Assembly: GCF_035956715.1 (NCBI RefSeq)
Contig: NZ_CP108381.1
Location: 2,232,001-2,296,000, forward strand
Origin: Nocardia sp. NBC_01329
GTDB taxonomy: Bacteria > Actinomycetota > Actinomycetes > Mycobacteriales > Mycobacteriaceae
Reading direction: 5' to 3'
Length of the DNA: 64,000 bases
Position numbers and translations under genes: made by a program. Shown piece after piece: positions 40,880 through 50,256 of the stretch. Position 1 is the first letter of the stretch. The number at the start of each line of letters is the position of its first letter. Under the pieces are notes generated by a model that saw nothing but the letters and a program-made list of their open reading frames with translations, did no database searches and was not told where the DNA came from.

Positions 40880-41956
40880 ATGAGCAGCCTCGGAGTCGCC
40901 GTCATCGGATACGGGCTGGCTGGATCGGTGTTCCACGCACCACTCGTCGCCGCCGAGCCCCGGATGCGGGTCGCCGCCGTGGTGACCGGTTCGGCCGAAC
41001 GGGCGGCGCAGGCGCGCCGTGAACATCCCGGGGCCCGGGTGCTGCCCGACGCCGACAGCCTCTTCGCCGATATGTCCGGTATCGATCTGGTGGTCGTGGC
41101 CGCACCCAACCGTGTGCACGCCGAACTGGCGCGCCGGGCGCTCCGAGCCGGAGCCGCGGTGGTGGTGGACAAACCCTTCGCGGTGACCGCCGCAGAAGCC
41201 GAGGATCTACTGCGCTCCGCACAGAGTACCGGGCGGCTGCTCACCGTTTTCCAGAATCGGCGGTGGGACGGTGATTTCCGGACGGTCCACAAGCTCATGG
41301 CCGACGGTGCGCTGGGCCCGGTGCGCCGCTTCGAATCCCGATTCGAGCGCTGGCGGCCGGTACCCAAGGGCGGCTGGCGCGAGGTCGGCGGACCGGACGA
41401 CGCCGCCGGGATCCTGTACGACCTGGGCAGTCACCTCGTCGACCAGGCCCTGACACTGTTCGGCCCGGTCGAGAGCGTCTACTGCGAACTGGCCGATCGC
41501 CGCCCCGGCGTCAGCACCGACGACGATATGTTCCTCGCCCTCACTCACACCGGCGGCGCGCTCTCCCATCTGTGGGCGAGTGCCGTGGCCCCACTGCTCG
41601 GCCCCCGGTTCCGGGTGCTCGGCGACCGGGCCGGGTACGAAGTGCACGGTCTTGATCCCCAGGAGGCAGCACTGCGCGATGGTCGCAGGCCGGGGGACGC
41701 AAGCCGCTGGGGTGTCGCGGCCGAGGCGGACTACGGCGTACTCGGCGCGGGGTCCGAGGTGACGCCGTATCCCACTCTGCCCGGAGACTATCCCGCTTTC
41801 TACGCGGCCACCGCAGCCGCAGTGCTGGACGGCGGGCCTGTACCGGTCGATCCCGCCGACGCGCTCGCCGGGCTCCGAATACTCGAAGCGGCCCGCGAAT
41901 CCGCCGCGTCCCGGGCTGTGGTGCAGTGTCGCGCCTCCGGTGCTGTGGGACTGTAG
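40880..41956 (+). CDS. Gfo/Idh/MocA-family oxidoreductase
   Basis: The 358-residue NAD(P)-dependent dehydrogenase has an N-terminal Rossmann fold (SLGVAVIGYGLAGSVFHAPL, about 2-21; DLVVVAAPNRVHAELARRAL), conserved VVDKPFAVTAAEAEDLL (about 92-108) with the EKP-type Lys, and the C-terminal alpha/beta domain with DLGSHLVDQALTLFG. The substrate is a sugar or inositol derivative by family; none can be specified. The C-terminus lies inside a degenerate 26-27-bp repeat, so the last six residues (RASGAV) may be recent. Confidence 0.9.
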   Translation: MSSLGVAVIGYGLAGSVFHAPLVAAEPRMRVAAVVTGSAERAAQARREHPGARVLPDADSLFADMSGIDLVVVAAPNRVHAELARRALRAGAAVVVDKPFAVTAAEAEDLLRSAQSTGRLLTVFQNRRWDGDFRTVHKLMADGALGPVRRFESRFERWRPVPKGGWREVGGPDDAAGILYDLGSHLVDQALTLFGPVESVYCELADRRPGVSTDDDMFLALTHTGGALSHLWASAVAPLLGPRFRVLGDRAGYEVHGLDPQEAALRDGRRPGDASRWGVAAEADYGVLGAGSEVTPYPTLPGDYPAFYAATAAAVLDGGPVPVDPADALAGLRILEAARESAASRAVVQCRASGAVGL

Positions 41957-42009
41957 GCGCCTCCGGTGCTGTGGTACTTGTCGGCACCTCCGGTGCCGGG
42001 GCGCTGTAG
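41931..42009. repeat. Degenerate tandem repeat of about 26 bp
   Basis: Three tandem copies, GCGCCTCCGGTGCTGTGG-like, lie at 41931-41956, 41957-41983 and 41984-42009. They diverge from one another only in parts. The first copy contains the stop codon of the oxidoreductase gene; the array ends 33 bp before the convergent thioesterase stop codon. Confidence 0.7.
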
Positions 42010-42041
42010 CGCCTCTGATCCGCCATGCGCGGGGGTTCGGG

Positions 42042-42836
42042 TCAGGCGAGTGGGCCGATCGAGAAGTCGATCTGTCGACGGGCGTTGGACAGCGTGGTCA
42101 CCACGCAGGTGCCGACGGGGCCGGTCCGGTCGTACAGGGTGGCGCTGCCGATGGAGATCCCGGCCGAGGCGATGGTGTTCTCGGCACGCAAGCCGAGTTC
42201 GTGGCCGATCGGGAGCCGGGCCAGTGTCACGGTCACATCGGCATTGATGTACCCGGCGCCCTCGGATCCCCAATGGCATGTGTGGTTGGTGGCATCGCCC
42301 ATGATCGCGGCGCGCTGGAAAGGGGTGATCTGCTCACCGGCGACCAGGGGCGGCAGGCTCTGCCAGCAGATCTTGCGGTCGGCGTTCTGGTTCGCCCCGA
42401 AATCGGGGGTCCAGTCGCGGTCACCGCTTTTGAACAGTGGCGGCGATCCCGTCGGCGACATCCGACCCTCCGGAGGTGTCGGTAATTCCTCGGTCGGACT
42501 CCATACCCGTCCCGGCGGCTCGGCACCGGGAGTCAGGAAGAGGGCCGAGGCCCGAGCCCGGTCCTGACCATCCTGTACGAGGGCGGCGTCGATCACGGCG
42601 ATCCGTGAGCCACGGCGGATCACCGTGGTGCGCATGTCGAACGGTCCGTCGGCCACCGGCCGGTAGAGATCCACGGTGAGGCGGGCCGGGACGAAGCTGT
42701 CGGGGCCGTGGTTCTCCAGCTCCCGGGCGAGCAGACCGCACACTCCCGTTCCACTGAGATTCTTCGGCGTCCACGGGCTGATTGCGAGTTTCTCGGCAAC
42801 GAACCGATCGCCTTGTCTACGGAAGAAGCTCACCAT
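42042..42836 (-). CDS. Acyl-CoA thioesterase-like (double hotdog) protein
   Basis: The 264-residue protein starts at ATG 42836 (MVSFFRRQGDRFVAEKLAIS). Text such as LSGTGVCGLLARELENHG, ARLTVDLYRPVADGPF (about 52-67) and GYINADVTVTLARLPIGHELGL (about 202-223) matches the N- and C-terminal hotdog repeats of TesB/acyl-CoA thioesterase-domain proteins, common in Nocardia and mycobacteria. Catalytic function and substrate are not certain. The upstream neighbour is on the other strand, so it is transcribed alone. Confidence 0.78.
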   Translation of the reverse strand: MVSFFRRQGDRFVAEKLAISPWTPKNLSGTGVCGLLARELENHGPDSFVPARLTVDLYRPVADGPFDMRTTVIRRGSRIAVIDAALVQDGQDRARASALFLTPGAEPPGRVWSPTEELPTPPEGRMSPTGSPPLFKSGDRDWTPDFGANQNADRKICWQSLPPLVAGEQITPFQRAAIMGDATNHTCHWGSEGAGYINADVTVTLARLPIGHELGLRAENTIASAGISIGSATLYDRTGPVGTCVVTTLSNARRQIDFSIGPLA

Positions 42837-42931
42837 TTGCGGCTGGTCCCCCTTCGGGCCCACTGCTCGACACTCGGAGCGGAACACGTTACAGGCGTGG
42901 CCAGGGGTCCGCACATCGCTCCCGCGCTCGA

Positions 42932-43099
42932 TTGCGGTGGCCGAGCGGATCCGCCGCTCCGGCCTCGGCGCGGGAGACTCGGTGCTACCTGTTCGGCGGA
43001 GAGCGCCGGTGGTCCTGGAAGGTCGCCGCAGTGCCGGTGGCTGTGCTCGCGGGGTTGGTCGCCGGTTCGGCTTTCGCTCGAGGGCTCGCGATGCGGTGA
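42932..43099 (+). CDS. Possible small membrane protein (weak)
   Basis: A 55-residue frame with a TTG start (42932) ends in FGGERRWSWKVAAVPVAVLA-GLVAGSAFARGLAMR, a single hydrophobic helix with basic flanks. Third-position composition is fairly coding-like, but there is no ribosome-binding site and the start is a guess. It lies in the gap before the molybdopterin oxidoreductase. Confidence 0.25.
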   Translation: MRWPSGSAAPASARETRCYLFGGERRWSWKVAAVPVAVLAGLVAGSAFARGLAMR

Positions 43100-43162
43100 T
43101 GTTGCGCCGCGAATCTCCCGATACACCTTCCGGCTGGTGTCTCAAAGGGTGATGATGGTGGC

Positions 43163-45367
43163 ATGGCCGCACCGAATCCTGCCGCACCCGATACCGCCGT
43201 TCGGAACCTGCTGCGCACCTGCCCGCTGTGCGAGGCGGCCTGCGGCTTGGAGCTGACCGTAGACTCGCTCGATCGAGTGACCGGCGCGCGTGGCGACAAG
43301 CTGGATCCGTTCAGCAAGGGTTTCCTGTGCCCGAAGGGTGCCAGTTTCGGGCAGCTCGACGGCGACCCCGACCGGATCACCGAACCCATGATCAGGGATC
43401 GCGCCACCGGTTCGTGGCGGGCGGTCGAGTGGGCTGAGGCATTCGACCTGATCGCCGCTCGGATTTCGGCGATCAAGGCCGAACACGGTAATCAGTCGGT
43501 GGCGTTGTACCTGGGCAACCCCAATGCGCACACCGTCGCAGGGACCCTGTACGCACCAGCTTTGATCCGCGCGCTCGGTTCGAGGAATATCTTCTCCGCC
43601 AGTACCGCCGATCAAATGCCCAAACAGCTCGCCTGCGGGTTGATGTTCGGCGATCCGCTCGCCGTCCCGGTCCCCGATCTCGACCGCACCGACTACGTGC
43701 TGATGCTGGGCGCCAATCCGCTCGAATCGAACGGTTCGCTGTGCACCGCGCCGGACTTCCCGGGCCGATTGCAGGCGCTGAAGGCGCGCGGCGGCCACCT
43801 GGTGGTAGTCGACCCGCGACGTACCCGTACGGCCGCCCGGGCCGATGAGCATCTCTTCGTTCGGCCGGGTACCGACGCTTATCTGCTGTTCGGCATCGTG
43901 CACGCCCTGTTCGCGGAGGATCTCGCCGAGATCGGTGTGGAGGTCACCGGCCTGGACGAGTTGCGGTCGGCAGCCGCGGAATTCGATCCGGAAACCGTCG
44001 CCGCGCGCACCGGAGTGCCCGCCGATACCGTTCGTCGGCTCGCCCGCGAACTCGCCGCGGCCCCGACCGCGGTGGTGTATGCCCGGATCGGGACCTGTAC
44101 CGCCGAGTTCGGCACCGTCACTCAATGGCTGGTGGACGTGATCAACGCGCTCACCGGAAACCTCGACACCCCCGGTGGCGCGATGTTCGCGACCGCCGCC
44201 GTCCGCGGGATCGTGCGCACCAAGCCCTTCCGGCCGGACCGCTGGCGCAGCCGGGTCCGTGACCTGCCCGAGGCGATGGGCGAACTGCCGGTGGCGACGC
44301 TGTTCGACGAGATCACCACCCCCGGTGAAGGTCAGGTGCGGGCGTTGATCACGGCTGCCGGTAATCCGGTGCTGTCGGCGCCCAGCGGCGCCCGGCTGGA
44401 TGCCGCATTCGCCGGGCTGGATTTCATGGTCAGTGTGGACTGCTATCTGAACGAGACCACCCGGCACGCCGATGTGATCCTGCCGCCGCCGCGTCCGGTG
44501 CAATCCCCGCACTATGATTTCGCGCTGCTGCAGTTCGCGGTCCGCAATTACGCCCGGTACTCGCCGCCGCTGGTGCCGTTGGGGGGCAGGCCGTCGGAGG
44601 CCGCGGTGTACGTGCGGCTGGCGGCGGCGGTAGCTGGGCAGCCGCACAATCCGACCGCGGAATACGATCCACTCACTGCCTTCGACGAACTCGTCATCGG
44701 CACCACGTTGCGGTCGGCCGGCCTCGAGCAACGGCGGCCCGAACTGTCCAGCGGTACCAGTACCGAACAGCGTCTGGATCTGATGCTGCGGCTGGGGCCC
44801 TACGGCGAGTGGAACGGCGGGGACCTGAGTCTGGATACCCTCCTCGGCAATCCACACGGTATCGATCTGGGCGCACTGCGGCCACGGCTGTCCGAGGTGC
44901 TGCGTACAGCGTCCGGAAAGGTGGATCTGGCACCGGCGCGGCTATTGGCCGATCTCGACCGATTGCGCGCCGGATCGGCGGCCGCACCGGCGGAAATGGT
45001 CCTGATCGGGCGCCGTCATCTACGTTCCAACAACAGCTGGATGCACAATGCGCCCCGGCTGGTGGGTGGGACGAATCGCTGTACGCTGCAGATCCATCCC
45101 GACGATATCGCCCGCCTCGGACTGTCCCAGCAGGCGCTGGTGAAATCTGCCGTCGGTTCGCTCACGGTCCCGATCGAGCCCACCGATTCGATCATGCCCG
45201 GGGTGGTGAGCCTGCCGCACGGCTGGGGGCATACCACCGGCTCGCAGCAGGTGGCTCGGCAGAACGCAGGTGTCAACGCCAATGTGCTGACCGATGATTC
45301 GATCCTGGACGTGCCGTCCGGCAATGCCGTGTTCAACGGCGTCCCGGTCTCGGTGACCCCCGCCTGA
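43163..45367 (+). CDS. Molybdopterin-dependent oxidoreductase (FDH/DMSO-reductase superfamily)
   Basis: The 734-residue protein has an N-terminal [4Fe-4S] site with Cys20, Cys23, Cys27 and Cys56 (CPLCEAAC...FLCPKG), then the bis-MGD catalytic domains (VLMLGANPLESNGSL, VVDPRRTRTAARADEHL, HADVILPPPRP) and a C-terminal dinucleotide-binding domain (RRHLRSNNSWMHNAPRL; SLPHGWGH). No TAT signal is seen, so it is cytoplasmic. No Fe-S or membrane subunit genes flank it, unlike formate or nitrate reductase operons. Substrate is unknown; the partner electron carrier must be encoded elsewhere. Confidence 0.9.
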   Translation: MAAPNPAAPDTAVRNLLRTCPLCEAACGLELTVDSLDRVTGARGDKLDPFSKGFLCPKGASFGQLDGDPDRITEPMIRDRATGSWRAVEWAEAFDLIAARISAIKAEHGNQSVALYLGNPNAHTVAGTLYAPALIRALGSRNIFSASTADQMPKQLACGLMFGDPLAVPVPDLDRTDYVLMLGANPLESNGSLCTAPDFPGRLQALKARGGHLVVVDPRRTRTAARADEHLFVRPGTDAYLLFGIVHALFAEDLAEIGVEVTGLDELRSAAAEFDPETVAARTGVPADTVRRLARELAAAPTAVVYARIGTCTAEFGTVTQWLVDVINALTGNLDTPGGAMFATAAVRGIVRTKPFRPDRWRSRVRDLPEAMGELPVATLFDEITTPGEGQVRALITAAGNPVLSAPSGARLDAAFAGLDFMVSVDCYLNETTRHADVILPPPRPVQSPHYDFALLQFAVRNYARYSPPLVPLGGRPSEAAVYVRLAAAVAGQPHNPTAEYDPLTAFDELVIGTTLRSAGLEQRRPELSSGTSTEQRLDLMLRLGPYGEWNGGDLSLDTLLGNPHGIDLGALRPRLSEVLRTASGKVDLAPARLLADLDRLRAGSAAAPAEMVLIGRRHLRSNNSWMHNAPRLVGGTNRCTLQIHPDDIARLGLSQQALVKSAVGSLTVPIEPTDSIMPGVVSLPHGWGHTTGSQQVARQNAGVNANVLTDDSILDVPSGNAVFNGVPVSVTPA

Positions 45368-45456
45368 CTCGTCTCGCCGCAGCTACGGCCTCGAGTCGTT
45401 CGCGGTACCCGTCGACCGGCGCTGAGGGGCGGTACGCGATCTTCCCCTGGTGAGGT

Positions 45457-47200
45457 TCAGCGCTGTCCGGGCCGTAGGAAGCGCCCGGTCCGGGTAGTGC
45501 CCAGTGCCGGATCGGCCGTGCCGTCGCCGAAAACGTAGCGCCCGCCGATGTAGACCGCTGTGACTGCGGCGTCGTTGCGGTTCACCATGCGTTCGAGGCC
45601 GCCGTACTGAGCCACCGGGCTCTCGGCGTACGCGTCGAGCGAGTCGTCGAGTCCCGCCGGGTCGATGACTACCAGATCGGCGCGGTCACCTTCCCGGAGG
45701 CGGCCCGCGTCGATGTCGTACCAGTCGGCGAGTTCACCGGTGAGCCGGTGCACTGCGCGCTCGAGCGGGATCACCGGGGTACCGGCCTGTTCGGCTCGGT
45801 ACATCCGGCGCAGGAATCGGAGCCCGAAATTGTAGAAGGCCATATTCCGCAGATGCGCGCCCGCGTCGGAGAAGCCGAGCTGGATACCCGGATGAGCGGC
45901 GAACCGGTCCAGGATTTCGGGCCGATGGTTGGAAATGGTGGTGCGCCAGCGTAGTTCGGTGCCATGCTTGAGCACGAGGTCGAGGAAGGCGTCCACCGGG
46001 TGCAGACCGCCCCGATCCACACCGACCTGCCCGAAAGTCTTACCGACGACGGCATCGTCCGGGCAGCTGACGATCTCGGCGTCGAAGAAATCGCGGTGCC
46101 AGACCCGCATCCCGAATTTCGCGTCGTAGTCCTTGCGAAAGCGGCGGCGATACTTCTCGTCGGCGAGCAGCGCATCGCGTTTCACCCGGTCGGCCAAGTG
46201 CAGGGCCGCGGCGCCGGAACCGAATTCCTCGAAGATCACCAGGTCGATCCCGTCGGCGTACACCTCGAACGGCACCGGCAGATGCTGCCAGCGGAAATCG
46301 GCGCCGAGCGCGTTCACCAGCCGGGCGAGTGAGCCGATCAGGATGACAGCGAACGGGTTGGCCTTGATATCGGCGGCAGACAGCAGGCTGGTCTTGAGCC
46401 TGCGACGCCCGATACCGAGGCTGCCGAAGATCATCGCACCCAGACTGCGCGGAGAGGTGATATCCGGACCGCCCTGCAGGATCCGGCCGCGCCGCCGCAG
46501 GATCGCGTTGAGACGCCGCCGCTCCTTCGCCCGCGCATAGGTGGACGGCAGTGTGCGGGAGCGGCAGGTTTCGCCGTCGACCTTGTCGAAGAGCAACTGC
46601 TGGGCCGACAGACCGACGAACCCGGCGTCGAGCGCCTCGTTCAGCGCCGATTCCATATCCGCCAGTTCCGCGCGATGGGGGCGAACCTCCTTGCGGGTGG
46701 CGCGGTCGAGCCCGAGCCGTGCGGTGCGGATATCCGAGTGACCCAGCATGGCAGCGATATTCGGCCCCAGTGACAGTTGTTCGAGCGCGGTTACGTATTC
46801 GCTCGCCGAATTCCAGGTCTTGGTGTCGTGGAGTGTCTCGATCACGTGACGGCGCGGGATGGCCTCGACGCGGCCGAAGATATCGCCCGCACCGGTCGGG
46901 TCGATATGAACCGTCGACAGGGAACACGAGCCCAGCAGGACGGTGGTGATACCGTGCCGGACCGATTCCGGCCGCCGGGGATTTCAGCACCTCGATGTCG
47001 TAATGGGTGTGGATATCGATCATCCCCGGCAACACCCATTTACCCGCCGCGTCCACGACATCCGGGCAGTGCGTTTCGTCCAGCGGTGTTTCGGAGACGG
47101 CCACGACCCGATCGCCGCGCAATCCGAGATGGCGAATCGCCGAGGCTGCGCCGGTACCGTCGAACCAGCGTCCGCCTTTGATGATCGTGTCGTAGCTCAC
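45457..47200 (-). pseudogene. N-acyl-D-amino-acid deacylase (D-aminoacylase) family, frameshifted
   Basis: The 5' part (GTG 47200) encodes SYDTIIKGGRWFDGTGAASA and GMIDIHTHYDIEVLKSPA, with the metal-binding HTH. In the next frame it resumes as PESVRHGITTVLLGSCSLST ... VIETLHDTKTWNSASEYVTALEQL, and the body ends at 45457 (DADFRWQ; LGFSDAGAHLRNMAF near the active site; HPGIQLGFSDAG). The switch lies at about 46965-46985 (one base extra in a GC run). The halves together make a full-length amidohydrolase of about 580 residues. If the shift is real it is a pseudogene, or it needs a recoding event; a sequencing error in the GC run is possible. Confidence 0.8.
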
Positions 47201-47284
47201 ATCGTCATTGCAACTGGTCGGATGACCCGGAGTCAAGAGGGGATGGGCGCCGCCGGGCCCGGCATCCCGCCCGGCGGCCGTATG

Positions 47285-48730
47285 TCAGCTGGTCCGGACC
47301 TCGGTCCGGTCCTCGCTCCACAGAGTGTGGAATTTGCCCTCGGCGTCCACCCGCTCGTAGGTGTGCGCACCGAAGAAGTCGCGCTGCGCCTGAGTGAGCG
47401 CGGCCGGGAGGCGTTCGGCCCGCAGTGCATCGTAATAGGACAGCGAGGAAGCGAACGCCGGTACCGGAATGCCCAGCAGCGTGGCGGTCGCGACCACCCG
47501 CCGCCAACTGTCGATCGCCGTTTCGATCGCCTCCCGGAAATAGGGCGCGAGGATCAGGCTCGGCAGCGCCGGATCGTTCTCGTAGGCTTCTTTGATCCGA
47601 TTCAGGAAGCGAGCGCGGATGATGCAGCCGCCGCGCCAGATAGTGGCCAGATCACCCGGGTGCAGATTCCAGTCGTATTCGGCACTACCGGCGGCGATCT
47701 GGTCGAAACCTTGGGCGTAGGCGACGACCTTGGACGCGTACAGGGCCTGCCGGATATCCTCGGTGAACTGCGCGATGTCGGTGGGTTTGGCGGCCAGTCG
47801 GCCGGCGGCGAGGCCCTCGGCCGCCGCGCGCTGCCCGCGCGAACCCGACAGTGCCCGGGCGAAAACTGCCTCGGCGATACCGGTGACCGGAACACCCAGG
47901 TCGAGTGCGGATTTCACGGTCCAGCGCCCGGTTCCCTTCTGCTCGGCCGCATCCACGATCACATCCACCAAGGGCCTACCGGTTTTCGCATCGACCTGGT
48001 TCAGCACCTCGGCGGTGATCTCCACCAGGTAGCTCTCCAGGTCACCGGAATTCCACTGGGTGAAGATATCGGCGATCTGCTTCGGGTCCAGGTCCAGCGC
48101 CGCCCGGAAGAGGTGGTAGGCCTCGCCGATCAGTTGCATATCGGCGTACTCGATACCGTTGTGCACCATCTTCACGAAATGACCGGATCCGTCCGGGCCG
48201 ATATGGGTGCAGCACGGGGTACCGTCCACCTGGGCGGCGATGGATTCCAGCAGCGGTCCCAGCGATTCGTAGGATTCCGCCGGGCCGCCCGGCATGATCG
48301 AGGGCCCGTTGAGCGCGCCCTCTTCGCCACCGGAGATACCGGCACCGACGAAGTTCAGGCCGCGGCCGCGCAGCGCGGCCTCGCGGCGGATGGTGTCGGT
48401 GTAGAGCGCGTTACCGCCGTCGATGATGATATCGCCGGTCTCCATCGCGTCGGCGAGCTCGGAGATGACCGCGTCGGTGGCGTCGCCGGCCTTAACCATG
48501 ATGAGTACCCGGCGCGGTTTCTCCAGCGCGCCGACGAACTCGGAGATGGTTTCGGTGCGGACGAAATCACCATCGTCACTGTGCGCGGCGAGCAGCGCGT
48601 CGGTCTTGGCGACGCTGCGATTGTGCAGTGCGACGGTGTAGCCGTGTTTGGCGAAGTTGCGGGCGATATTGCTGCCCATCACCGCCAGGCCGGTGACCCC
48701 GATCTGTGCACGCGCTGTGGAGGACGCCAT
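47285..48730 (-). CDS. gnd: 6-phosphogluconate dehydrogenase, decarboxylating
   Basis: The 481-residue enzyme of the oxidative pentose-phosphate path (6-phosphogluconate to ribulose-5-phosphate, NADP-dependent) shows GLAVMGSNIARNFAKHGYTV (about 12-31), NRS of the NADP site, VGAGISGGEEGALNGPSIM (about 128-146) and HNGIEYADMQLIGEAY (about 185-200). Length fits the dimeric long-chain type. The ATG at 48730 is the only good start. It is a single gene, transcribed away from the secreted esterase gene. Confidence 0.97.
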   Translation of the reverse strand: MASSTARAQIGVTGLAVMGSNIARNFAKHGYTVALHNRSVAKTDALLAAHSDDGDFVRTETISEFVGALEKPRRVLIMVKAGDATDAVISELADAMETGDIIIDGGNALYTDTIRREAALRGRGLNFVGAGISGGEEGALNGPSIMPGGPAESYESLGPLLESIAAQVDGTPCCTHIGPDGSGHFVKMVHNGIEYADMQLIGEAYHLFRAALDLDPKQIADIFTQWNSGDLESYLVEITAEVLNQVDAKTGRPLVDVIVDAAEQKGTGRWTVKSALDLGVPVTGIAEAVFARALSGSRGQRAAAEGLAAGRLAAKPTDIAQFTEDIRQALYASKVVAYAQGFDQIAAGSAEYDWNLHPGDLATIWRGGCIIRARFLNRIKEAYENDPALPSLILAPYFREAIETAIDSWRRVVATATLLGIPVPAFASSLSYYDALRAERLPAALTQAQRDFFGAHTYERVDAEGKFHTLWSEDRTEVRTS

Positions 48731-49089
48731 GAACCAGCTCTTTCGTTCGACTGTTTCTACATTTCGGCGGGTTCCGCCGGGTCGCGATGATCGTGGAGAC
48801 CGCCCGCGAGCCGGTGACTGCCCTGTCTTCTTTCTACCGGGTGGCCCGGTACGGGCATGCGCAGACCCGCCGACAACCGCTTCCGCGTACCCGTAACGAC
48901 ACGCGCGGCGGGGGTGCGCCACGCCGGAGAGCCTGTGCCGCCCGGCCCCGCACACCCGTGCCGCGCGCCCGGAGATCCGTGGTCTCAGCTGCGTATTTCA
49001 TGATCGGCAGCGAGCCACGCTGGCGCACAACGGTAATTCGGCACGAGACGCGGCGGCGAGCCGACGCGCGAATTGGGTACACCGGAGGG
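48731..49089. other. 359-bp intergenic region
   Basis: The region separates divergent gnd and mycolyltransferase-like genes. I see no gene I can support; it likely contains both promoters. GGAGGGG immediately precedes the GTG at 49090. Confidence 0.5.
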
Positions 49090-50031
49090 GTGCGGAACAA
49101 ATTCTTGCTCACGATGTCGACCGCGGCAGTGGTGGTCGCGGCATCCTTGTTCAACGTTCAACCCGCCGCGGCCACCCCGGGGCCGCGGGTAGACGCGGAG
49201 AAACCGATCGACGGTCGCTCGATCGTGCTCGATGTGTATTCACCCGCTATGGACACGGTGGTGACCAATCGTGTCATTCCGGCGGCGGGCGGGGGACCGG
49301 CGCCCACGGTGTATCTGCTGACCGGTATCGGTGGTGGTGCCGACGGCATCTCCTGGTGGGACGATACCGATGTCCGGCAGTTCTTCGGGGACAAGGACGT
49401 GAACGTGGTGATGCCGATAGGTGGTGCCTACTCGATGTACACCGATTGGCACACAGACGATCCGGTGGTGGGACGAGCTCGCTGGCAGACCTATCTCACC
49501 CAGGAGTTGCCGTCGGTCGTGGACGCTCGTTTCGCCACCACCGGCCGCAACGCGGTCGCCGGGGTCTCCATGAGCGGTGGGTCGGCCGTGGATCTCGCGA
49601 TCCAGGCACCGGGCCGGTATCAGGCGGTCGCTTCCTTCAGCGGATGTCCGTGGTCCGCTGATACAGCGGGGATCGCGATGGTCAGCGCACAGGTGGTGCG
49701 CGGGGGCGCCAACCCCGGCAATATGTGGGGTCCGCCGGGAGGCGCGGGCTGGCAGGCCCACGACGCGTTCGCGAACGCATCCAGGCTGGCCGGAAAGATC
49801 GTGTACCTCTCCGCCGCCTCCGGGATGCCGGGCGATATCGACCGCGGCTGGGGTTTCCCGCCGGTCGAGGCGATCGCCAGTGTCTGCACCTCGGCTTTCG
49901 CCGGCCGCCTGGGGCAGCTCGGGATCGGAGTGGTGCATATCGACCGGCCCGCGGGTGCGCATACCTGGGGTCAGTTCGAGTACGACCTGCACGATTCCTG
50001 GCCGCATCTCGCCCGGGCCATCGGCGCCTGA
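49090..50031 (+). CDS. Secreted antigen-85-like esterase / mycolyltransferase homologue
   Basis: The 313-residue exported alpha/beta hydrolase begins with a Sec signal peptide (NKFLLTMSTAAVVVAASL, cleavage likely after QPAAA near residue 28). The nucleophile is in GVSMSGGSAVDLAI (about 158-171), and C-terminal HTWGQFEYDLHDSW has the His of the triad. Antigen 85 proteins transfer mycolic acids to trehalose and arabinogalactan; related esterases occur in Nocardia. The mycolyl-binding features cannot be verified by eye. GTG at 49090 with GGAGGGG upstream puts the signal peptide at the N-terminus. Confidence 0.85.
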   Translation: MRNKFLLTMSTAAVVVAASLFNVQPAAATPGPRVDAEKPIDGRSIVLDVYSPAMDTVVTNRVIPAAGGGPAPTVYLLTGIGGGADGISWWDDTDVRQFFGDKDVNVVMPIGGAYSMYTDWHTDDPVVGRARWQTYLTQELPSVVDARFATTGRNAVAGVSMSGGSAVDLAIQAPGRYQAVASFSGCPWSADTAGIAMVSAQVVRGGANPGNMWGPPGGAGWQAHDAFANASRLAGKIVYLSAASGMPGDIDRGWGFPPVEAIASVCTSAFAGRLGQLGIGVVHIDRPAGAHTWGQFEYDLHDSWPHLARAIGA

Positions 50032-50208
50032 ACGCCACTGCCGAACCCCTGGATTCTGTGCGACCGGTCGGCGCGGTGCCCCTTTTCCTACCCCGGATCC
50101 CAACGTTCGACGCCGGTCGGGGGCTCTGGACAGATGACTGGACAGGTGTAACCATCGGTGGGCGGCTGTGCGGGCGCGGCTGCATCGACCGACGAGAGGA
50201 CGCTGCGT

Positions 50209-50256
50209 ATGAACGACCGGAAACAGGTGGGCGGATACGGCGGTGACCGGCGATGA
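50209..50256 (+). CDS. Possible 15-codon leader peptide upstream of the SRPBCC gene
   Basis: ATG at 50209 has GAGAGGA upstream at 50194-50200 and encodes MNDRKQVGGYGGDRR, then TGA that overlaps the next ATG (ATGA at 50253). The spacing suggests translational coupling to the following gene. The short length and Gly/Arg content make a functional peptide uncertain. Confidence 0.3.
   Translation: MNDRKQVGGYGGDRR

Noticed and set aside
43142..44857. A 571-codon frame antisense to the molybdopterin oxidoreductase
   Set aside because: Opposes a strongly conserved gene and has no recognisable motif.
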